Shown here: piece by piece, positions 35,537 to 47,000 of the stretch
Position numbering within the stretch: the stretch's first letter is position 1
Layout: every line of letters begins with the position of its first letter
NCBI RefSeq assembly: GCF_023206395.1
Contig: NZ_CP066150.1
Coordinates: forward strand, 682,001 to 746,000
From: Vibrio sp. ED004
Lineage (GTDB): Bacteria; Pseudomonadota; Gammaproteobacteria; Enterobacterales; Vibrionaceae
DNA length: 64,000 nucleotides
Direction: 5' to 3'
Program-made: the position numbers and the translations under genes
Notes under the pieces: generated by a model
Databases searched by the model: none
The model's input: the letters and a program-made list of their open reading frames with translations, nothing else
Told to the model about the DNA's origin: nothing

Positions 35537-35848
35537 ATGGTTAAGAGCATGACTGGCAAGGGTGTCATTTATGGCAATGACACCCTGTTTACGTGTAAAC
35601 CTAATCGCAATGGATTGTTTGAATTAGCACGTAAGCACGGAAGAGTTGCTGGTACTCGCCCGCAAGATTCGCAAAACAAGGTGTACGTTGAATCTCTAGA
35701 TGAAGCGTGGGAGCTACTTAAAACTGAGAAGTTTTATATTGTTTTGACGGGGCAGGTGTACGGCATCCATAGAAAGTCTTTGAGAAGCATTGAGTCAGTT
35801 GATATTGAGTTTGATACCGAAATTCTGTCAGCTTGCGTTTCGATGTAG
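35537..35848 (+). CDS. Conserved hypothetical protein, 103 residues
   Basis: 103 residues, predicted soluble alpha/beta with strands VIYGNDTLFTC, KFYIVLTGQVYGIHR and VDIEFDTEIL. The longer frame upstream to 35423 is rejected: the ATG at 35537 has TGGAG at 8 bp, and the upstream codons are rich in cysteine with no ribosome site. A strong terminator follows. Family not recognised. Confidence 0.7.
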   Translation: MVKSMTGKGVIYGNDTLFTCKPNRNGLFELARKHGRVAGTRPQDSQNKVYVESLDEAWELLKTEKFYIVLTGQVYGIHRKSLRSIESVDIEFDTEILSACVSM

Positions 35849-35866
35849 TGCCAAGATTTAAAAGAA

Positions 35867-35896
35867 AAGGACGATGAAATATCGTCCTTTTTGTTT
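35867..35896 (+). terminator. Terminator
   Basis: AAGGACGAT / ATCGTCCTTTTT with a short GAAAT loop and T tail. Confidence 0.85.
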
Positions 35897-35943
35897 TTTG
35901 CTTCTGATTTTTGAGCGTAAGGCTTACTTAACTCGCCCGCTGA

Positions 35944-37791
35944 TTATCGTCCGTATTGTTCTACAATAAATTGCTCAAAATCATCACACATCTGGTCATT
36001 CGACTTTGCGTTGTTCGCTAATTCAGTTGCACCATCAACGATCGATATCTTCGCATTTAAATCAGCTACTTGTGCACGTTCACGAGAAGACAGTTTTTTG
36101 ATCTTTTGCTCTTCAATCGCCCATGCCTGTTCTGGTGATAAGTTACACTCGTCAGCAAGGTATTTGGCATTGAAGCCTTCCCCAGTAAGGCTTTGTATTG
36201 TCCCGTTATGGTTCACGCTATTGCCTTGATGCCAATAGTGCTCAGCCAACAAAGGCCCGATCTCTGGGTTATCTGTTAAGTAGCCAAACTTCTCGGTGAA
36301 ATATGCACGCGTTTGGTACACCGCCATATGAGCCAATAAGTAACCTTGATATGCGCAAGATGCTTCATCAGACAATAAGTGCGGGATCGCCATCAGTGGG
36401 CGAGGGCTGCAATCTAATCCTAGAATCTTCTTTTCACTGCTGCGAGCAAGCGCCGTGATCTTTTCAGGCGTCAGATCTTCATCAGCCATCTCGTATAGAG
36501 CTCGCTCAAAATACGGAACCACGAGAATGCTGCGTTCTTGGTAAGCGCGGAACGGTTGTTTGTTATCAATGATGGCCTTTATTAATTCATCTGGTACAGC
36601 TTGGCCTTCTGAATTAAGCGCGTACTGTTTTAGCCAATCAGCATCATTCAACAAGCTATCGCAGAACATCGATTGAGTTTCCGCATAAGCCATTGACGTT
36701 GGGGCGAACTCTTGAGAGAAACACGGAGCGTTCATTTTTACGTTGGCAAAGTGCGCAGCATGACCACCTTCGTGGAACAAGGTGTTAATCCCGTCATAAC
36801 CACTACCTATTTGATCGGGTTTAGCATTGCTAGTGAGGTTCACTTGAGCGGCAACCCATTCACCTTGATCATAGAAAGAAGGGATTGGTCCATGACAGAA
36901 GCCATTTGGGTATTTTCCTTTGCGATCAAGCAGGTCCAATTTCAATGTTGCTTGAGAATATTCGATGTTCAGTCGGCCGAAAGATTCTATCCAGCGTCTC
37001 AGTGATTTTGAAAAGGGAACATAAGGGTCTAAGTCATTCATAACGTCACCAGCAAAAGAGTAGGTAAAGTTATGCGCTTCGAGTGCACTTGTGCCTTTCT
37101 GCTTAGCTAAGTTCGTTAGACTTTTTTGATGGCTATCGCGTGTACGAGCTTCAAAATCATACAGAATCGTAAACAGTTGCTCGGTCGTCATCTGTTCAGT
37201 TTTCACGACGGAGTAATCAAAAAAGGTCTTAAAGCCAAGTGATTGAGCAAATTGATTACGCTTTTTGATGAGCTCAATGAAACCATTAGCCAGAAGCCAT
37301 TGCTCAAGTCCTAATAGTGTTTGATGCGCTGATAGCCTCACTTTTTCATTGTTATTCGTTCTTACTGTTGAACCTAGAACCGGTAACGATCCTTCTGTTT
37401 CCTCACCCGCTTCATTAACGTATGTCATCACGTGATTCTGTTTTTTCTCAAACAGCTCTGCCTCGAACTTGATGAGATCTGCTTTTAGCGCCTGAGATTG
37501 TTGGGATTCGATAGCGTGAGATTTAAAGGTCGCTAACCAGCCATTCAGCCCTGTTAATGTGCTCTCTTTTTCTTGAACGTCTTGAATCTCGTCAATGGCA
37601 GAAATGTGCTTTTTTATAGCCGTAATTTGTTCAGCTGCACTAAGAAACTCGGTCCACTGAGTTTGCGCTTGTGTCGAGCCATCATGGTCGTCACTTATTC
37701 CCATGTAAGTATCCCAAAAGAAGTCTTCTTTTGCTTTATGAGTCGCAAGATACTTTTGATTCAATTCGTTGAGATAGTTCGTAGCAGTCAT
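35944..37791 (-). CDS. M3-type zinc oligopeptidase
   Basis: 615 residues with the HEGGH zinc motif at about residue 340 and the downstream Glu ligand in SMAYAETQSMFCDS. The helix-rich rest fits thimet/oligoendopeptidase-like M3 enzymes. It cuts short peptides in the cytoplasm; no signal peptide. The frame extends to 37836, but the ATG at 37791 is preceded by AAGGAATATC and starts a normal MTATNYLNELNQKY, so it is preferred. It is divergent from the adhesin operon across 254 bp. Substrates unknown. Confidence 0.87.
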   Translation of the reverse strand: MTATNYLNELNQKYLATHKAKEDFFWDTYMGISDDHDGSTQAQTQWTEFLSAAEQITAIKKHISAIDEIQDVQEKESTLTGLNGWLATFKSHAIESQQSQALKADLIKFEAELFEKKQNHVMTYVNEAGEETEGSLPVLGSTVRTNNNEKVRLSAHQTLLGLEQWLLANGFIELIKKRNQFAQSLGFKTFFDYSVVKTEQMTTEQLFTILYDFEARTRDSHQKSLTNLAKQKGTSALEAHNFTYSFAGDVMNDLDPYVPFSKSLRRWIESFGRLNIEYSQATLKLDLLDRKGKYPNGFCHGPIPSFYDQGEWVAAQVNLTSNAKPDQIGSGYDGINTLFHEGGHAAHFANVKMNAPCFSQEFAPTSMAYAETQSMFCDSLLNDADWLKQYALNSEGQAVPDELIKAIIDNKQPFRAYQERSILVVPYFERALYEMADEDLTPEKITALARSSEKKILGLDCSPRPLMAIPHLLSDEASCAYQGYLLAHMAVYQTRAYFTEKFGYLTDNPEIGPLLAEHYWHQGNSVNHNGTIQSLTGEGFNAKYLADECNLSPEQAWAIEEQKIKKLSSRERAQVADLNAKISIVDGATELANNAKSNDQMCDDFEQFIVEQYGR

Positions 37792-38045
37792 GATATTCCT
37801 TGAAAATAACGCTTGAATTTCAAGATTATGACACATTCATACGATGTATTTTGTGACATTGCGTATATCGGAATGTAAGTCACAAGATGTCGGTTTACAT
37901 TACGGCGTATGAGTGATAATTAATGAACTGTTAATGTTTTGTTTTTTGCTAGTATTGTTTAGGGAATGTTCGCTGATTTTTCTCCCCTTTTATTGAGTAA
38001 ATTGATGTTCTCAATGTCAGCGTTTTTGTAAGGAAGAGGTTTAGG

Positions 38046-41000
38046 ATGGATCCTATTTTATATATCGAAGTTGGTGGCGTTGTATGGCAGGTGCTGGCTG
38101 ATGGTACTTGGCTTCAAGTGCCCGCATCACAACCCAAAGTTGAAGGTGTGCAAGTTGTGAGCATTGAGCCTCAGAATTTGGACCAAACTCAACCTCTTAC
38201 TGAGCCGCAAATAGCCGCTGTAGAACAACAGTTGGAAGAGGTGGTGACTCAGCTTGTCAATAATATCGAAAGCGCGCCTCAGCAACAGAACTCTGCCAAC
38301 GATCAGCCTAGCTCCAGTGCTTCTTTTATTGCTTATGTCCGCTCTACATTAGACGAAACGCTAGCGGAAGCTGGTTTTGACACTCGCCCGACTGAATATT
38401 TTGAAGAAGATACAACATCCAACGATGGCGAACTCGATGTATTGTTACCTAGCGCAATATTAACCGTCGATATTTTGGATGGTGGTGACGGTTATGAAAA
38501 CCAATTCGAAGTACCTGCTGTCACGATTACGGGGACCGCCGTTGATGTTCGAGATGGACGTACGGTTGTTCTGACTATCACAGATGTTAATGGCAACACA
38601 GTCACCACGACCGCAATCACAAATGACGAAGCCTATGTCGTCAACGGTGTTGATCTTTCTTCGCTGGCGGAAGGTGACCTTAAGGTTGACGCGATCATCG
38701 CCGATGACTTTGGCAATAGCATTACTGCTAACGATTCCACAATCAAAGACACCCTAGCCACAATCGATGTCGATTTTGATGGTTTTGGTGATGAGTTTTA
38801 TAACCAGTTCGAAATTGCTAACGGAGCGCTAGTCGGCACCGTTGCCAATGTTGAAGATGGTCAGACGATAAGCATTTCCATTACTGATAGCCAAGGCCTC
38901 ACGCAAGAATACACAACGACCGTATCAGGTGGTACATGGACTCTCACCCTTCAAGACTACTCAAGTTTTGCGGAAGGGGAGCTGACGGTTATTGCTAACA
39001 CCATAGATGTCGCTGGAAACCCAACCACAGCGACTGACACCATAATCAAAGATACGTTAGCGAGTATTACAGCAAGTGTTGATGATGGCGGCGATGGTGT
39101 TCTCAACAGTTTCGAAGTTCAGTCTGCCAAGTTCTTCGGTACCGTCCAAAATGTTGAGAATGGCCAAACGGTCAATATCCGTATTTCAGACAGCACCACC
39201 AACGTGCTCGTGCTGACGGCAACGATAGTCAATGGTGCTTGGTCTGTGGAAGGAGTCGATCTAACGAGCTTTGCTGATGGCAGTATTACCGTCGAGGCTG
39301 ACACTATTGATATCGCAGGTAATCCAGCGACTGCAGTTAATAGTGCAGGGGTCATTGTTATTGATACCGTTTCGCCAGTTATTGATATTGATACGTTAGA
39401 TGGTTTTAGTATCTTGGCATTTCGTAGTGGCCAACTTACAACCATGCAGGGTACAACCAATGTTGCAGAAGGGCTGCCAGTTTACATTGAAGTAAGCGAC
39501 GGGGTTCAGACTCTAGTCTTTGAAGGCGTTGTTGATTCTGCGGGTAACTGGCTGGTGGCGAATATTGATATTTCTGCCCTAGATTCGTCTTTGGAATGGA
39601 CGATTGACGCAAAAGTTTTCAATACAGTCGGCAATGAAGCCATCGATGACATGCCAACGATTATTCTTCCAGAGTCTGTGGTGTTTTCGGAAAACGTCAT
39701 CGGTATTTTTGGCGATGAAACACAAACATCCGATATTCGCATCGATTTTGCAGACTTCTCGTTTGGTGATGATCAAAGTCTAGCTGAGTCATTAACCTCT
39801 CAAGACTTAACGATCACTGTCGCGGTATCGGCTGACAAGCAAAGCCTAGTTGGAACACGAAGCGATGGCCAAATTGTATTTGATGCGGCTATTTCAGGTA
39901 GTAACGTAAACATCAACTTTTATAAGGCGATCGACCAAGAGGCCGGTTTAGATTCAATTCAGACCGCGTTGGTCATTGAGGGTTTACAAACGGATGCGGA
40001 CGGCACCACAGAGCTCGTTATTGGTCATCTGCCTATTGTTATTAAAGATTCGGACCCACTCATTTTTGATGAATCTTATGAAGTTATTGAAGGTGAAGTG
40101 GTATCTGGCAATGTACTTAATAACGACATCGATCTTGATACCCTGCTAACTATAAGAAGCGTTGAAGTTGATGGGACGACACAAACAATATCAGGCAGCG
40201 CTCCAGTATCATTTACTCTTGATGAAGGTGTTTTAACCGTCTTTGCAAATGGACACTGGACGTTTGTCGCCAACAGAAACTTAGATCACACGGTAGCTCA
40301 AAATATCAGTTTCAACTATGTCGCTGGCGATAGCAGTAACGACTTCGGAAATGGCACTGCGGTTATCGATATCTTCGATGGTGATGCGGGATTAGTGGTA
40401 GATGGGATAACGACCAGTACGGAAGGTGACGTATCTGATGGAGTCCAAACTGTAGTCGGTCAGTTTACTGTTTCCGCAGGTTCAGACAATCCAGATCCCG
40501 CCTCGATTGTATTTAATGCCAATACCCTTGTGCAGCTAGACGCCTTGGGCTTAACGACTGGCGATGAGGAATTTCCTCTAACTTACACGTTAGCCAATGA
40601 TGGTAAAACGATTACCGCACAAGCAAATGGTGAAACGATATTTACACTAACGTTGAGTGCGGTTGCTAGTGGTATTAATGTTCTAGCAGATGTCACATTA
40701 GTTCTAGAGCAGCCTATAAACCACCTGATCAGTAACGATTCTATTACCCTACCACTTATTATTGATGGGGAAGATTTAGATGGTACTACTATAGAGCAGG
40801 GGCAGTTTGATTGGATTATCCAGGATGGGGTCGACCCGGTACTAACTTCAACTAGCAATGCTGCTGTGGACGAATCTGATCTTATTAATGGCAGTGTTTC
40901 TGATACTGGTCTGTTTAATCTCAACGTCGGGAGTGACTTTGTCGAGTCCGTATTTTTCGATGCTGCAGATCAGCCGCAGTTATTTAGTGGCGGTGTACAG

Positions 41001-44000
41001 ATCATTTATGTGGTCTCTGCGGATGGAAGTGAACTTACTGGCTATGTTGGTTCTGAAAGTGCTGACAATAAAGCATTCACCCTGAGCTTTACCTCTCCTT
41101 CAGGTGAGGCGGATACTGATGTTACTTATACCTTTGAACTCTTTAAGGGGCTCGACCAAGATAACATTACAGACGAACTTCCATTCGTTGTTACCGCTAG
41201 AGATGATGACAACGATGAAACCAAATTAACCTTGAATGCATCAGTGACTGATGGGGGTGAACCAACGATTGGTTCAGGAACGGTTGAACTGAGTGAAATT
41301 CCCGTTGCTGATAGTACTCCATCGGGAGTTGGGTCAACAGCAAACGTGAGCTTAGCCGTTACCGCAGGGAATGACCCTCTGGTTTTCTTAGGTTTGGATG
41401 TGACCACGGGCCAAGCTGTTCTTGATAGCGATGGTGTAGCAGTAACCAGCAATGGTGAAGCACTGACTTGGCGTGATAATGGTAATGGTACCTTTGATGC
41501 GGTTCTTGGTAATGGCGATGCTGTTTTCAGAATCAAGTTACCAGATAGTTTCAGCCTTGAAGCCAATGATTCAACCAGCGTTGATGTCGTTATTGAGCTG
41601 TATCAGTCCATTGATCATGGCTTTGGTTTTAAAGACACCGAGCTGACGATTCCTGCTTCTATCGTCACCATTGATTCCGATGGTTCGAGAGACACGCAAG
41701 AGTCTGATATAAAAATCTATGACGGTAAAGATCCTGAAATTTCGGTGACTGGAAGCATCTCAGTTGATGAGGATGGTTTGCTAGGAGATTGTCAGCAAGT
41801 TGGAGTTGAAGATAGCAGTCCTTCTTTGGGTATTATTGAAGGCTCTGATGATGTTGTTTCTGTCACGGTCAACACCGCTGCTTTTGATTCACTTGGCTAC
41901 ACCAGTGCCGGTAAGGCGATATCCCTTCAAGCTGTTGATTCTGATGGTTGGTATTACGGCCAAGATACTGATGGCAATAACGTATTTAGAATTCGCTTTA
42001 ATAATGATGGGACCACTGAGTTTGATCTCTATGCACCACTAGATCACGAATATGGAAATAATGGTGAGAACGAGTTAGATCTGAATTTTGAGTTAGTGGT
42101 TAACGATGCGGATGGAGACAGCTCAGATCCTGCTACTTATTCCGTCAACGTAAAAGATGATGTGCCGACTGCTCGAGATGGTTCTATTGAAATAGTTGAG
42201 GGTGATAACCTTACTGGGCAATTCTTAACCGAAGAATTTGCAGGCGCCGATGGTGCAGAAATAATTAGCTTCACTTATCGTAATGTCACTTATACGTTTG
42301 ATAATGCAGGCACGCCAATCACGATCGACCTGATTAATGATTATGACAATGGGTCAATTTACGGTCAGTTTACGCTTTCACCTGATGGTAGCTACCAGCT
42401 AACGACGAACCCGAATGTAACGACTGACCCTGCCGATCCCAAAATCGTCGATGACATTGACTATTTGGTGCGAGATGCCGATGGCGATGAAGTTATTAGT
42501 AACGCTGAGCTTTTGTTGGACGATAACGAAGGCTTTATTCGTTATGAAGATTCTGAAACCACAGAAGATAACGACGCGATTATTGTCGTCAGTGTCTCAA
42601 CAGGAGATATAGACCAAAGCGAAACCGTTACGGCTATCGAGTTCTCAGAAACATCGTTAAACGGTGGTAGCTTGTATCTTGATGGGGTATTGCTTCAAGT
42701 TGTCGACGGCAAGGTTACCCTATCTGGAAGCCAGCTGACGATGATTGATAGTCAGTTTACGGGGCCGAACGGGCAGTTAACCTATCGCCCTGCGCTTCAT
42801 GAATCGAATACTACGTCGACGGTTATTTTGGCAATCAATGCCATCATTAGTACCGACACGGTACCAAAAGAGCTTACCGCTGATATTGCTGTTTCCGTCT
42901 TACCCGTGGCTGATGCACCGGATTGGTCTGATTCGGTCTTTACTTATCAATCTGTGGAAGATGACGCCGACCCTATCAAGCTCGATATTACCGCTCAACT
43001 CGTTGACCAAGATTCGTCGGAAACATTGACTTATACGATAAGTGGAATTCCAGATGGTCTGAATATCACCTTGAACGGAAATGCCGTTAAAGAAGGTAAG
43101 GAGTACACTCAGAATCAAATCGACAAAATGGAAATCAGAGCCGATGAAAACTTAGCGGGTCGATTTGAATTTGAAATTACTGCAATTGCCACTGAATCCG
43201 GAAACTCCTTCGCTGATCCTGCCGATAAAACGGCTGATAATGTTCATACTGTCATCGTAGAGATCTCTCCTGATGCGGATAAACCAACTCTATCTGTCAA
43301 AGATTACAAAGGTCTTGAAGATGAAAACATCTTCTTAAAGAACGTAATCAATGGTGCGTTGACTGATACCGATGGTTCTGAATCGTTGAGTTATCAAATT
43401 GAAGTACAAGACGGCTGGGCGATTCAAGGTGGATTGTTTGACCTAATTGGTCCTAATACTTATCTCGTTTCTGCTGAAGCGATAGAGAACGGCACCGCTT
43501 ATTTAATACCAAAAGAAGACATCAGCTCTTTTACAGAAGACCTATTCATTAACGTGACTGCCGTTTCTTATGAATCGACCATTGACTCATTAGCCCCTGT
43601 TAATGTGACTGCGCTTAGCGACACTAAAACCATTAATATTTTCCTCAAAGGTGTGGTGGATGAGCCTGTTGTCGTGGACGGAGGTAATGCACACTGGGAG
43701 TATGATAGCGATACCAAAGTCATCAGCAATCAATCTGTTCTCAATGAAGATGGTTTGATTCGACTCGACTTTGTTGTTCAAACCTCAGATGACGATGTTT
43801 CAGAAGAGATCAACATACTTCTGACCAACATCCCTGAAGGCACTTTGCTGGTGGATGCATTAGGTGAACCAGTGTCGCTGACGATTGCTTATATCGATGA
43901 TGTTACTGGCGCAGTATTCCAAGTCTCTAATGCACAATTGAATGATTTGTATCTCAAGCCAGTTGCTGATTTCAGTGGCGAACTGGAACTTACCGTTATC

Positions 44001-47000
44001 GCTATCTCAACTGAACCCGATGGTGATTCGGGCGAATTCCCGATGACCTTAAAGGTGGAGTTAGCACCTGTTGTCGATCAAGAAGATGGCCAAACGGTGA
44101 GCACGCAAGGTATTGAAGACAGCCAAATTGGATTGAACCTTGAGCCATCTGTGAATCAAGATGTCGATGGCAGCGAGTCTTTAACTGGGTATGTGATTGA
44201 TAGCCTTCCTGCTGATCTGACTCTCTATTTCGATAGCAGTGTGATTGCCGTTCCTGCTTCAGGTTTGGATTTAGAAACCCTATTGGATAGCACGACGCCA
44301 ACATTATCGGAGCTTTTAAACAGCGGCAGATTGTCGGTAACGGCAACGGAAGATTTGAGCGGCACGTTCTCAATCCCAATTACTTATGAAGTTACTGATA
44401 CATCGCCAACGGGCGCGACTGACGTAGAAGATATCTCGGGATCCATTAGTGTTACCGTTGATGCGAGGGTCGAGTTAGATACACGTTTAGAAAGTTCGGG
44501 GCAGTTATACACCAGTGATGACGGTTCTCCGGTCAACGTGTCAGATGCGGTTACTTTTGTTGACGCAGATATGGATGGCTCTGAGTACTTAGATTATATC
44601 TTGATCGATGTACCTGATGGTTATTCTTTGATTATCGACCACCCTAACGGAGCCGCTCAAGATATTTCAGGAAACTGGATTATCTCGGCGAACGGCCTAA
44701 CGAGTGATTCTATCCAAGAGTTGGCGCAAGAAATCCTGAGCGGAATGACGATCTCCAGCCCAAGTGACACCCCTGTGTTAGATATTGTGGTTCGTGCTCG
44801 GGTTATTGATGGTGAAGATTCGAAATATATTGATACCTCATTCCAAATTCAGATTACAGGTCATGACGGCGGGGGCGGTTCTTGTGACCCAGTTGGTCCA
44901 CCAAGTCCAATCCAACCAGATGGTGATATTAAAATGCCAGAAGGTGAAGATATCGATCTAACGGGTTTATTAAATACTGATGTTGCTAGTGACCCAGACA
45001 ACACCATCTCTTTCTATATTCCGGCCGATTCTCTGCCTGAAGGCGTTGAGATTTCAGGTGATGGTGTTATTGCAGAATATGATGCAGCTGGCGAAGTCGT
45101 CGGTTATTCGATTACGGCTGATGGTCTATCGAAGTTAACGCTAACTGGGTTAGATGAAGACTTTGCAGGGTGCATTGATTTTACTATAGAGACGGTCGAA
45201 ACCTCACCGTGTAATGGTGACACAGTCACGACAAATCAAACGATCAGCATTCAAGTGCTGCCTGTTGTCGATGACATTACGGTTGCAACGGATTCGACAA
45301 CAATCCAAGAAGACATCACTACGGATCTTAATCTTGAGCTTGTTCTTGGAGATAGCGTTGAGGAAGGACAGTTAATCACGGGTGAAGGCAACAGCGCTAC
45401 TGGTAAAGAGACCGTTAACTCTCTGACCATCACAGTATCAAATGGTGTGACACTGTCGGAAAGCCCTGCTGATACTGGCTTGTTGGTTGATAACGGCAAT
45501 GGTACCTGGACGGTAACCGATCCGAGCCGATTGAGTGATGTGTTGGTGACACCACCAGAACACTACAGCGGTGAAATTACTTTGACGGTAACGGCCAATA
45601 TTACCGATAAAGCGGATTGCGTGACTGAAACGGATACACAAGATAAAACGGCCGTAGTGACGATCACCGTTGAACCTGTCGCTGACGCGGCAAACTTGGT
45701 AACACAAGACATTGTCGGTGATGAAGACAACTATATTTCATTGTCTTCACTTAGCGCAGAGCTGATTGACCAAGACGGCTCTGAAAATATGTCTTTGGCA
45801 TTGAAAGGTGTACCTGAAGGCGCAATTGTCGCGATAAAAGTGGGCGATGGTTACGAATTGGTACCGAATAATGGCGTCGATGGCGGTACCTTTGATGGTA
45901 ATCCAACTTATGAGTGGCAGCTGGATCCGAGCCAGCTCGCCGATCTCGTTATCATGCCGCCACGGGATTTCAGTGGTGACATGAATCTTGTTCTTGAGGC
46001 GATTACCCAAGAAATCGGCACCACAGAAATTCGTTATACCGAATCTGAATTTTCGGTTGGTGTGAACCCTATTGGTGACAAGGTTGAGTTCTTTGATTTA
46101 CCTGAACAACTGACGGGCAGTGAAGATGAAGGCATTGTTATTCCGCTTGATGCGAATAGCTTTGAGACGAATAGTGATGAATTCTTGTCAATTACGGTAA
46201 CGGTAAATGGGACTTCGGACCCATCAGGGTTAGTTGGGCTAGACCGAATTCGAATTGGCTCTGAAACCAGTTCTTTCACCAATGTTGGTGGCATCATACA
46301 GGCGACATTGGTGAAAGCAAGCTCTGTCGATGAGCTCGAGTTCTTTGCAGGCGATGCGTTTGGCAATCTCGATATTACGATTACAGGCCGAACGGTCGAC
46401 CAAAACACTGTACTTGGTGAGTTAGTGGTCGACACGGGTGACCCAAGCTCGCAAGACATGACGCTTATTATCACACCAGAACCTGATGCTCCGTTACTGA
46501 GCGTTGAATACCCATCGATAGTCGCGGAAGCGAGTGACACGATTCCTCTAGGCTTAGATCTATCTTTGGTTAACCCAGCGGATTCAGAAGAGGGTTTTAT
46601 CACCATCTATGACATACCTGCAGGTTTGACCTTCTCACATGGTTCGATGGTCGGCGGACAGTACGTGGTTGACCTGGCAGATGTGCCTAACCTAGCGATA
46701 ACAGGGGGCTACAACAGTGGTGATCAATTTGAGCTAACGATTGAGCCGTCGGCAGAGATAGGCAACAACCAAGCGGTAGGTTTGCCTCAAACAGTATTGG
46801 TTGAATTTGTCGCTGAAGGAGACTCTACGATTACCGCAACAGAGGATAACGATCTGCTGATTGGTGGCACAGGCTCGGATAGCTTTGTATTTGAATCGTC
46901 TGGTTTAGGGAGTGCAGAGGCCCCAAGCTACGATGTGGTTCAAGATTTTGATGCGTCTCCAAATACGGATGCAATTGACCTATCAGGTATTCTAGGCAGC

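Noticed and set aside
37441..38045. Possible LapG/LapD partner gene next to the adhesin
   Set aside because: I looked on both sides of the operon. The left neighbour is an M3 oligopeptidase and the right ones are a secreted hypothetical and an aldo/keto reductase; no C93 peptidase pattern was seen.
41126..41566. 146-codon minus-strand frame inside the adhesin (one of several)
   Set aside because: A by-product of the biased acidic codons on the plus strand; the Ser/Pro-rich product has no protein-like features.
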